Assembly: GCF_033170155.1 (NCBI RefSeq)
Contig: NZ_CP137079.1
Span: forward strand, 3,224,001-3,288,000
Reading direction: 5' to 3'
DNA from: Raineyella sp. W15-4
Lineage (GTDB): Bacteria; Actinomycetota; Actinomycetes; Propionibacteriales; Propionibacteriaceae
Length of the DNA: 64,000 bases
Below, in pieces: positions 34,996 to 43,620 of the stretch. The notes under the pieces were generated by a model. That model made no database searches, was not told where the DNA came from, and saw only the letters and a list, made by a program, of their open reading frames with translations. The position numbers and the translations under genes were made by a program. How positions within the stretch are numbered: position 1 is the stretch's first letter; each line of letters starts with the position of its first letter.

Positions 34996-35294
34996 CCAGA
35001 CAGGACGCACATCGCTACGTCATCGCTTATGACATCACGGATGACAGGCGACGATCCGCGCTGGCCACGCTGCTGCAGGGATACGGCGATCGTGTCCAGT
35101 TCAGTGTCTTCGTGATCGACTCGCCGGCCGCGGGAATGGTGAGACTCAGCGATGCCATCCGGCAAGTCATTGACGGGGTCCAAGACTCTGTCCTCATCTG
35201 CGACCTCGGCCCATTGCGCTCGCTCGGGCCCAAGACCTTCGGGGTGATCGGTCGGCAGCGGCCGATCACCACGGGGGCGTCGTTCGTCATCTAG
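34992..35294 (+). CDS. cas2: Cas2
   Basis: A 100-residue Cas2 with the ferredoxin-like start HRYVIAYDITDDRRRSAL, whose Asp is the typical beta-strand-1 acidic residue, and GYGDRVQFSVFVID (the RVQ.SVF motif). It bridges Cas1 dimers in the integration complex. The GTG start overlaps the cas4-cas1 stop. It is the last gene of the operon; the array starts 201 bp later in the same direction. Confidence 0.95.
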   Translation: MTRQDAHRYVIAYDITDDRRRSALATLLQGYGDRVQFSVFVIDSPAAGMVRLSDAIRQVIDGVQDSVLICDLGPLRSLGPKTFGVIGRQRPITTGASFVI

Positions 35295-35495
35295 ACACTC
35301 GAAAGCCGCGCGAGAGGTCGATCGGTCCGTCTGAGCGGCGCGCCCCTCGCGAAGGTGTCTCGCCTTGTCGCACGGGGTTTCTTACGGACCCCCGAAGCGG
35401 TGGAATCTGATCCCGGACTCGCTCGCTCCGACAGGCTTCACCACTCGCGGGAGGTTTGTGATTCCAGAAGTCAGGACCCGATATTATCGGGGTCT
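35295..35495 (+). promoter_or_regulatory. CRISPR leader
   Basis: About 200 bp between cas2 and the first repeat with no ORF support. The last part is more AT-rich and contains the perfect palindrome CCCGATA-T-TATCGGG (35477-35491), ending 4 bp before the first repeat. It should carry the array promoter and the site that directs new spacers to repeat 1. Confidence 0.75.
35477..35491. promoter_or_regulatory. Palindrome at the leader end
   Basis: A 15-bp perfect dyad CCCGATA-T-TATCGGG lies immediately before repeat 1. It may be a docking site for the adaptation complex or a host factor. Confidence 0.5.
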
Positions 35496-38400
35496 GACTC
35501 CCGGGCTTCGGCCCGGGACCTTCGTTGAGGCGTTCCACCGAAGCAGCAGAGACAGCCAGCCAAGAAGACTCCCGGGCTTCGGCCCGGGACCTTCGTTGAG
35601 GCTGGACGTGGACTGCTGACCCTGGTCAACAGCTGTCGACTCCCGGGCTTCGGCCCGGGACCTTCGTTGAGGCGACAGTGACACGGGGACCGCCCGGTGC
35701 GTCATCATGCAAGACTCCCGGGCTTCGGCCCGGGACCTTCGTTGAGGCGGGACTAGGGATACAGGCGGGAAAGCATACTTCCGGACTCCCGGGCTTCGGC
35801 CCGGGACCCTCGTTGAGGCGGCTATCTGGACATCGTTACGGGCGCGGCTCCGGACGACTCCCGGGCTTCGGCCCGGGACCTTCGTTGAGGCGGCACCGAG
35901 CTCACCCCGAAGGCGTTCGCGTTCGAGACTCCCGGGCTTCGGCCCGGGACCTTCGTTGAGGCGGCATGTGATGTGTCGATAACTCCCCATCGCATAGGAC
36001 TCCCGGGCTTCGGCCCGGGACCTTCGTTGAGGCGCCGCCCTGAGTGACGAGGGCGGCGTCCAGGTCTTCGAGACTCCCGGGCTTCGGCCCGGGACCTTCG
36101 TTGAGGCACGTCGATCCCGTGGATGGCGAAACGAGTAAAGGTAGACTCCCGGGCTTCGGCCCGGGACCTTCGTTGAGGCGGGCCAGCAGGCGGGCGCGGC
36201 GCAGCCGGGCCGAGACTCCCGGGCTTCGGCCCGGGACCTTCGTTGAGGCCCACCCACCGCGATCACCATCGAGAGCGCGGTCGAGCAGGACTCCCGGGCT
36301 TCGGCCCGGGACCTTCGTTGAGGCGAGTCCCTGTGCCGCGGCTTCGACACGGAAGTCTGGACTCCCGGGCTTCGGCCCGGGACCTTCGTTGAGGCCTCAC
36401 ATTCTAGCTCGAATGCACTACGCGAGAGCGACTCCCGGGCTTCGGCCCGGGACCTTCGTTGAGGCTCGACCAGCGCCTGGCCATCGGCGTACGACGGGGA
36501 GGACTCCCGGGCTTCGGCCCGGGACCTTCGTTGAGGCACCCCGCCGAGCGCTGCAGCGACCTCTGCCGCCTCGACTCCCGGGCTTCGGCCCGGGACCTTC
36601 GTTGAGGCTGGTGGGGGTACTGGGGCTGCGACCAGATCAAGCGGACTCCCGGGCTTCGGCCCGGGACCTTCGTTGAGGCGCAGGGTGGGGCCGCGGCTTC
36701 GGCCTGGCCGTCTTGACTCCCGGGCTTCGGCCCGGGACCTTCGTTGAGGCCCGACCAGCTGGATCATCGCCCAGCAGGCCGAGCAGACTCCCGGGCTTCG
36801 GCCCGGGACCTTCGTTGAGGCCGGTACCAGATTCGGACGCCTGTACGACGGCATCGAGGACTCCCGGGCTTCGGCCCGGGACCTTCGTTGAGGCGACAAG
36901 CTCCGCCTCCAATCCCAGCGACGCGCCCAAGGACTCCCGGGCTTCGGCCCGGGACCTTCGTTGAGGCGACGTGTGGGGCAGCAGCGGCCTGATGGGCGAC
37001 CCGCGACTCCCGGGCTTCGGCCCGGGACCTTCGTTGAGGCGACGTGTGGGGCAGCAGCGGCCTGATGGGCGACCCGCGACTCCCGGGCTTCGGCCCGGGA
37101 CCTTCGTTGAGGCTCATGAGGCGGCGGACATGTCGGGCCACGCGTCCTCGACTCCCGGGCTTCGGCCCGGGACCTTCGTTGAGGCGCAACAGTTGCCGAT
37201 TTGACGATGGGGAGCCAGTCGAGGACTCCCGGGCTTCGGCCCGGGACCTTCGTTGAGGCGGCTGAACGCCGGTCTGGAGCAGGCGCCCCAGGTGACTCCC
37301 GGGCTTCGGCCCGGGACCTTCGTTGAGGCTGATCGACCAGTTTCCACTGGATTCACACTCAGCCGGACTCCCGGGCTTCGGCCCGGGACCTTCGTTGAGG
37401 CCTGGACATGTGCACCCGAGCCGTCAAGGGGTGCCGAGGACTCCCGGGCTTCGGCCCGGGACCTTCGTTGAGGCGACGTGGACGATCTGATCGTGCGGGC
37501 CAACCGCTCGGGACTCCCGGGCTTCGGCCCGGGACCTTCGTTGAGGCGCCAAGTAGTCCTTAGCGGTGCCGACAGCGTTTGCCTTGACTCCCGGGCTTCG
37601 GCCCGGGACCTTCGTTGAGGCTCGGTCCCGTCCGGGCGGGTGCGGCGGATCTGGTCGACTCCCGGGCTTCGGCCCGGGACCTTCGTTGAGGCAGTCCCCA
37701 CCTGCCCTCGTAGAGCCCTTCCTGGGGCCCGACTCCCGGGCTTCGGCCCGGGACCTTCGTTGAGGCTGCAGAGCAGATAGATGCCGCAGAAGCCAAGACA
37801 GTGACTCCCGGGCTTCGGCCCGGGACCTTCGTTGAGGCTTGTAGTACAAACTAGGACAGGAAGGTCGACGTATGGACTCCCGGGCTTCGGCCCGGGACCT
37901 TCGTTGAGGCCTTGAGTGAGTAGCTTGCACCGTGAAGCCAACCGGGACTCCCGGGCTTCGGCCCGGGACCTTCGTTGAGGCGATCTGCGTGGGGCACATC
38001 ACACTCCCACCCCTTGGACTCCCGGGCTTCGGCCCGGGACCTTCGTTGAGGCGGCGGCACCGGTTCATGGGGCGCGCTATTCGCGTCGGAAGACTCCCGG
38101 GCTTCGGCCCGGGACCTTCGTTGAGGCAGAGACTGACTGGGGGATCGGCGGGGGTCGCCCACAGGGACTCCCGGGCTTCGGCCCGGGACCTTCGTTGAGG
38201 CCCGCAGTTATGGTCGTCGACCCATTGGTCTGGGGTGACTCCCGGGCTTCGGCCCGGGACCTTCGTTGAGGCTCGACCCGTAATGCCCGTCGACATCGGC
38301 CTGGCGAAGACTCCCGGGCTTCGGCCCGGGACCTTCGTTGAGGCGAGATTGCGGTGGCAACGTGGGGTGCCGCGACGACGGACTCCCGGGCTTCGGCCCG

Positions 38401-38743
38401 GGACCTTCGTTGAGGCTCTGGAGAAGCCAGTCACCCAAAGGACGGAGTCCGGGACTCCCGGGCTTCGGCCCGGGACCTTCGTTGAGGCGCGGTGGCTGAG
38501 TGGGCAGCGGCTCACGGTGAGACGGACTCCCGGGCTTCGGCCCGGGACCTTCGTTGAGGCCTGACCCGGCCCGGGGTACTGGCCTACGTGTTGAGCCTCG
38601 ACTCCCGGGCTTCGGCCCGGGACCTTCGTTGAGGCCTGACCCGGCCCGGGGTACTGGCCTACGTGTTGAGCCTCGACTCCCGGGCTTCGGCCCGGGACCT
38701 TCGTTGAGGCCTGACCCGGCCCGGGGTACTGGCCTACGTGTTG
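35496..38743 (+). CRISPR. Type I-G CRISPR array, leader-proximal part (45 repeats)
   Basis: Forty-five 36-nt repeats, from 35496 to 38675, each starting GACTCCCGGG and ending CTTCGTTGAGGC; spacers are 34-39 nt (period 70-75). Inside the repeat TCCCGGGC-TTCG-GCCCGGGA forms a perfect 8-bp stem with a TTCG loop. Repeat 5 (35784) has one change (CCCTCG for CCTTCG); the others look identical. Spacers 36968-37004 and 37041-37077 are identical, as are 38561-38599 and 38636-38674. The array is in the same direction as the cas genes. The last spacer here is cut by an IS at 38744. Confidence 0.98.
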
Positions 38744-38811
38744 GGGACTGCTGCAGGTTTGGTTGACTCCTGAAATGAGCCGGTGGGAGCTGGCTCTGGA
38801 AGGATCACCCC

Positions 38812-39264
38812 ATGCCGAGGAAGTACCCCGACGAGTTCCGTCGTGACGTCGTCCGTGCCGCGCGGGCCTCTGATGCCCCAGTCGAGGAGATCGCCCGCGA
38901 TTTCGGTGTCTCGAAGTCCGCGTTACAGCGCTGGCTGGCCCAGGCCGACATCGACGACGGCCACCGCGAAGGCGTGACCTCCAGCCAGGACGCGGAGCTG
39001 AAGGCGCTACGCAGAAGGACCCGGGAGTTGGAGCAGGAGAACGAGGTCCTGCGCCGCGCCGCGGCCTACTTCGCCAAGGAGCTGCCCCCAAAAGATCCAC
39101 CCGCTGATCGGCGACCTGGCAGCCGACGAGATCCCCGTCACCGTGTCCTGCCGGGTCCTGGGGTTCTCCAAGCAGGCGTACTACGCCTGGCGGGCGAACC
39201 CTGTCAGTCAGCGGGAATGGGACGAGGCGCACCTGATCAACGCCGCCCTCAAGGTCCACCATGA
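38812..39264 (+). CDS. IS3 OrfA (HTH protein), reading through past its usual end
   Basis: Residues 1-93 are a normal IS3 OrfA: MPRKYPDEFRRDVVRAA, helix-turn-helix VEEIARDFGVSKSALQRWL, and a leucine-zipper-like LKALRRRTRELEQENEVLRR, then AAYFAKELPPK. OrfA of this group usually stops about here. In this copy the frame stays open to 39264 with a tail that is not family-like. The likely cause is one missing base near 39094, at the CCCCCAAAAGA tract where frameshifting to orfB would take place. Confidence 0.85.
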   Translation: MPRKYPDEFRRDVVRAARASDAPVEEIARDFGVSKSALQRWLAQADIDDGHREGVTSSQDAELKALRRRTRELEQENEVLRRAAAYFAKELPPKDPPADRRPGSRRDPRHRVLPGPGVLQAGVLRLAGEPCQSAGMGRGAPDQRRPQGPP

Positions 39265-39968
39265 CGATCCGGAGTTCGGCTACCGGCTGATCACCGACCA
39301 ACTCACCGAGAAGGGCCTGACGGCCTCGGAGCGGCCGGGTGTGGCGGTTGTGCTCGAGTCAGCGGATCTGGTCGGTGTTCGGCAAGGCCCCCTACCGGGG
39401 ACGCCGTCCCGGTCCGCCGGCGCACGACGACCTCGTGCAGCGACAGTTCAGCGCCGAGCAGGCGAACCGGTTGTGGCTGGTCGACATCACCGAACACCAC
39501 ACGAATGAGGGCAAGCTCTACCTGTGCGCCGTCAAGGACGTCTGGTCCAACCGGATCGTCGGCTACTCCATCGACTCACGCATGAAGGCATCACTCGCCG
39601 TCACTGCGCTGCGCAACGCCGTCCAGCGCCGCCGCCCGCCGGCCGGCTGCGTCGTCCACAGCGACAGGGGCAGCCCGTTCGGTTCCAAGGCCTACCGCCG
39701 CGAACTGGAGCTCTTCGGGCTGGCCGGCTCGATGGGCCAGGTCGGCTCGAGTGCCGACAATGCCGCGATGGAATCCTTCTTCGCGCTGCTCCAGCGCAAC
39801 GTGTTGGACCGACGACGCTGGGCCACCCGCGACCAGCTCCGCCTGGCGATCGTGACCTGGATCGAACGCACCTATCACCGCCGCCGCAGGCAACGCCGCC
39901 TCGGACGCCTGACCCCCATCGAGTACGAGACCCTCAACACCAACCCTCAGATCGCACTCGCGGCCTGA
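39083..39968 (+). pseudogene. IS3 OrfB transposase (DDE), split by frameshifts
   Basis: The transposase is read in two frames. Bases 39083-39334 give KIHPLIGDLAADEIPVTVSC and AYYAWRANPVSQREWDEAHL, ending GLTASER. From 39336 the next frame gives RVWRLCSSQRIWSVFGKAPY and the integrase core with VDITEHHT, HSDRGSPF and DNAAMESFF, so D, D and E are intact. One extra C at 39335-39336 separates the parts. Together with the missing base near 39094, the two indels cancel out for the catalytic half. The element is probably not autonomous, unless these are sequencing errors. Confidence 0.8.
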
Positions 39969-40006
39969 GACCCACAACACGAGTCAACCAAAATGTGAGC
40001 AGTCCC

Positions 40007-42577
40007 TTGAGCCTCGACTCCCGGGCTTCGGCCCGGGACCTTCGTTGAGGCCTGACCCGGCCCGGGGTACTGGCCTACGTGTTGAGCCTCGACTCCCGGG
40101 CTTCGGCCCGGGACCTTCGTTGAGGCGCGCAGACGGCACGGCCTGCATCGGCTGCAGCTGGCAGACTCCCGGGCTTCGGCCCGGGACCTTCGTTGAGGCC
40201 TGTGGACGTTTCGCGGAACTGTCGGCGGAGAACCAGCACGACTCCCGGGCTTCGGCCCGGGACCTTCGTTGAGGCGCGGCGCCCGCGCAGCCTGACGAAC
40301 AAGCCACCGACGACTCCCGGGCTTCGGCCCGGGACCTTCGTTGAGGCACGAGGCCCGGTCATCCGCGCCCCAAGGCGGGGACGGACTCCCGGGCTTCGGC
40401 CCGGGACCTTCGTTGAGGCAACGCATGATTGCTCAGGGTTATGAGGTGCTCCAATCGACTCCCGGGCTTCGGCCCGGGACCTTCGTTGAGGCCATGTGAG
40501 GACCGGAGTCCCCGGGGGGCATTAGCGGGACTCCCGGGCTTCGGCCCGGGACCTTCGTTGAGGCGGATACCTAGGGATGGTATCGGGTGCTGCCCCCGAT
40601 GACTCCCGGGCTTCGGCCCGGGACCTTCGTTGAGGCCCAGATCATGCCGGGATCACCACGCCCACCCCTCGCGACTCCCGGGCTTCGGCCCGGGACCTTC
40701 GTTGAGGCCGAGCACCTTCTCGCCGCTCTCCGGGTGGTAGTGCGACTCCCGGGCTTCGGCCCGGGACCTTCGTTGAGGCTGGAGAGGATTACCTCAGTAA
40801 ATTCACACGTCCGGAAGACTCCCGGGCTTCGGCCCGGGACCTTCGTTGAGGCGTCGCCGTCGCCGCCGGTGCCCATGCCGGCCCAGGCGGACTCCCGGGC
40901 TTCGGCCCGGGACCTTCGTTGAGGCTCGATGTACAGCCTTGGCTCCGAAGATCCACCGGCAGACTCCCGGGCTTCGGCCCGGGACCTTCGTTGAGGCCCC
41001 TCACCGGGGGTATCGACAGGTCCGCGGCGGCCTAGGACTCCCGGGCTTCGGCCCGGGACCTTCGTTGAGGCGGGCTGTCGTTGGGGGAATAGCGGCCGCC
41101 GGACTGGACTCCCGGGCTTCGGCCCGGGACCTTCGTTGAGGCTAGGGGCCGGCGGCCGGCCACCGTAGCTCCGTCAGGCAGACTCCCGGGCTTCGGCCCG
41201 GGACCTTCGTTGAGGCGCCACCGCCGCGGTCGGTGCGGGCGAGACGGCGGTGACTCCCGGGCTTCGGCCCGGGACCTTCGTTGAGGCTCCGGGTCGTGTC
41301 CGACGAGCTTCCACGCGACTACAGACTCCCGGGCTTCGGCCCGGGACCTTCGTTGAGGCTCCATCGTCCTCAAGGGCGCGGTCGACGCGACATCGACTCC
41401 CGGGCTTCGGCCCGGGACCTTCGTTGAGGCCGGTACCGGATCAAGGCACAGAACAGCTCCGGACGACTCCCGGGCTTCGGCCCGGGACCTTCGTTGAGGC
41501 CGGTACCGGATCAAGGCACAGAACAGCTCCGGACGACTCCCGGGCTTCGGCCCGGGACCTTCGTTGAGGCCCGCCGGGGAGATGGCGGCCGTACGCCGGC
41601 GCGCTGGACTCCCGGGCTTCGGCCCGGGACCTTCGTTGAGGCACGTCCACCTACGCGGCACGGGTGCCGTACCTCACCCGACTCCCGGGCTTCGGCCCGG
41701 GACCTTCGTTGAGGCTTGCCCCGCCCCACCATTCAGCGGCCAGCCGGACGTGGACTCCCGGGCTTCGGCCCGGGACCTTCGTTGAGGCCGTGACCTGCTG
41801 GCCAGGCTCCGGGGCGACGACCGAGACTCCCGGGCTTCGGCCCGGGACCTTCGTTGAGGCACGGATGGGCGGGTGGCCACCGAGGTGGTGGCGGACGACT
41901 CCCGGGCTTCGGCCCGGGACCTTCGTTGAGGCCACGAGCCTGGTGTGGTGTGTTGGTATGAGTGGAGACTCCCGGGCTTCGGCCCGGGACCTTCGTTGAG
42001 GCGAGCCGGCGATGATCCGCAGCTCGGGGTTGCGGGTGGACTCCCGGGCTTCGGCCCGGGACCTTCGTTGAGGCCAGACCCGTCCCTGGGACGAGGCACG
42101 GTCCGGCTCGACTCCCGGGCTTCGGCCCGGGACCTTCGTTGAGGCCCTTCACCAGGCCGGGTGGCCGCCACCGACCTGCTGGACTCCCGGGCTTCGGCCC
42201 GGGACCTTCGTTGAGGCGACATGGCCCGCACCGAGTACGAGGATCAGGTCCGCGGACTCCCGGGCTTCGGCCCGGGACCTTCGTTGAGGCGACTACGCGG
42301 TGCCGAACGGCACGGCGGTGATGGCGGACTCCCGGGCTTCGGCCCGGGACCTTCGTTGAGGCGACTACGCGGTGCCGAACGGCACGGCGGTGATGGCGGA
42401 CTCCCGGGCTTCGGCCCGGGACCTTTGTTGAGGCTACAACGAGGCGATCCTCGTCTCCCCGATCGGGAAGGACTCCCGGGCTTCGGCCCGGGACCTTCGT
42501 TGAGGCTGCAACGTGATCCTCGGCGACGAAGGGACGACCGGGGGCCTCCCGGGTCGGCCCGGGATCTTCGTTGAGGG
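40007..42577 (+). CRISPR. Type I-G CRISPR array, leader-distal part (36 repeats)
   Basis: Thirty-six repeats from 40016 to 42544, same 36-nt unit. The part begins with the end of the interrupted spacer (TTG, then AGCCTC). Spacer 40052-40090 is a further copy of that spacer, so it occurs four times in a row. Other tandem duplicates are 41431-41464 with 41501-41534, and 42291-42326 with 42363-42398. Near the end repeats decay: 42399 has CTTTGTTG, and the last (42544-42577) is 34 nt with several changes. This is the oldest end of the array. Any transcript from the leader must pass through the IS. Confidence 0.97.
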
Positions 42578-42762
42578 GCCGCAAACGGCGAGGGCAAGCT
42601 CGAGCGGGTCGCAGGCCCGGGGAGGTAGTGCCCCATGAGCAGGAAAGGCGCTTCGTCGCGCAGTCCCCAAAACAGGGCCCGATGGAAGGCGACACACCAC
42701 GAAACGCGTTCCTCAGGCCGAAGCTGGCCGTCACGGATGGAGAAGGCGAGCACTCGCCACCG
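42577..42762 (-). pseudogene. Fragment of a second csb2 gene, inverted, at the end of the array
   Basis: Read on the minus strand, this gives WRVLAFSIRDGQLRPEERVS followed at once by WCVAFHRALFWGLRDEAP. It lines up with the intact Csb2 of this locus (DRVGWCVAFHRTLATRLGDDAP), with about 15 of 21 residues the same in the core. The match is lost exactly where the last degenerate repeat begins and about 62 codons upstream. Neither a start nor the rest of the gene is present. It is a remnant of a different type I-G locus in opposite orientation. Confidence 0.8.
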
Positions 42763-42773
42763 GATGTGACCTT

Positions 42774-43046
42774 TCACACACTCGACTGGATGGTTCGAAC
42801 GCGGTCCGGGCCCTTGCTGATACGCCGGACCGAGAGACTGACCCGGGATACCTGGCGACTTACGCTCTGCTCCACGACCGCCTGGACAGAAATTGACGTC
42901 GAATCCAGGCGACCCGGCCCACCAACTGCGCGACGGGGTATCGCAGCAGGGTCGCCAGATGACCATAGACGTTTCGTCGCCTCGGTCACGACGTCAACGA
43001 GAACCCCGAGGTCATCGACGTCGTCGGGTGTCAGTTCCTGAGCCAT
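42774..43046 (-). CDS. Hypothetical 90-aa ORF, doubtful
   Basis: It starts MAQELTPDDVDDLGVLVDVV and ends RTIQSSV, with AGAGAGGGG before the ATG. The first 40 residues look helical and acidic, the rest is low in structure. It lies in the decayed stretch after the array and abuts the csb2 fragment. No family was recognised; it could be the 5' part of a broken gene. Confidence 0.35.
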   Translation of the reverse strand: MAQELTPDDVDDLGVLVDVVTEATKRLWSSGDPAAIPRRAVGGPGRLDSTSISVQAVVEQSVSRQVSRVSLSVRRISKGPDRVRTIQSSV

Positions 43047-43541
43047 GGCAGCCCCTCTCTACTAGCCGGGAAAGTGGCGTTCTGCCGTCCGACCGCTTCC
43101 GTGCTGTGGAATCGACACTAGGGGAAGGGAGACGCTCAGTAGGTGGACTTGGGGAGAATGTGACACATCTTATCGCCCTTCCTTGAACCTACCCAATAGA
43201 ACTACCCAGTAGGAAGAAGGGGTGGTCGGATGCCGACGCACCCGACCACCAACACGTGAACGGATCGCAACCGGCCCGAGAGATCCACCCAACCTCAACG
43301 AAGGCGGCACCGTCCAACTGAGCGGGCTGACCACGGTGCACCGCACGTACTGAGCCTACGCTGACGAGCGCCCGTCTCGCCGACCTCTCGACACTTCTCC
43401 CAGGCCAAGCTGGCGATCAGGCCAAGCTGGCGATCCGCAAGATCGTCCAGTCCCTCCAGCCGCCCAAGTCCGCCACCATCCATGGGGATCCCGAGGGATG
43501 GCGCCAAGTAGAAGGCCCTCGGCCCGCCAGCGCGAACACAC
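43047..43541. other. Decayed intergenic region
   Basis: About 500 bp with no intact gene. Two plus-strand stretches read like protein ends: NLNEGGTVQLSGLTTVHRTY then stop (about 43293-43354), and a stretch around 43385-43560 with KLAIRKIVQSLQPPKSATIH. CCAAGCTGGCGATC is repeated. These may be gene scraps left by recombination next to the CRISPR array. The families were not recognised. Confidence 0.4.
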
Positions 43542-43607
43542 CTGCCAAAACAGCATCAGAGTACCTGCTAAATTGACATTAGAAGATCTGCCAAAACGAC
43601 ATCAGGG
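43542..43607 (+). repeat. Three iterons with exact 23-bp period before the DUF4143 gene
   Basis: CTGCCAAAACAGCATCAG (43542), CTGCTAAATTGACATTAG (43565) and CTGCCAAAACGACATCAG (43588) are spaced exactly 23 bp apart, about two helical turns. The last ends next to the ribosome-binding site. They look like cooperative binding sites controlling the ATPase gene. Confidence 0.75.
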
Positions 43608-43620
43608 AGCGGAGGTGCTC

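Larger units (their letters stand above)
38744..40006 (+). mobile_element. IS3-family insertion sequence inside a CRISPR spacer
   Basis: A 1263-bp element. Terminal inverted repeats are 38744-38769 (GGGACTGCTG...TTGGTTGACTC) and 39981-40006, matching at 21 of 26 positions. The target duplication is TTG (38741-38743 and 40007-40009), the 3-bp size usual for IS3. Removing element and one TTG rebuilds a 39-nt spacer identical to its neighbours. It contains orfA and a DDE orfB with two apparent single-base indels. Transcription is the same way as the array. Confidence 0.95.

Noticed and set aside
35496-42577. Self-targeting spacers against genes of this window
   Set aside because: I compared a handful of spacers by eye with the window and saw no match; a proper search was not possible, so no claim is made.
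35484-42734. Many long ORFs on both strands inside the CRISPR array
   Set aside because: They are translations of the 36-nt repeat (for example the recurring STKVPGRSPGV and TPGLRPGTFVEA) and have no independent support.
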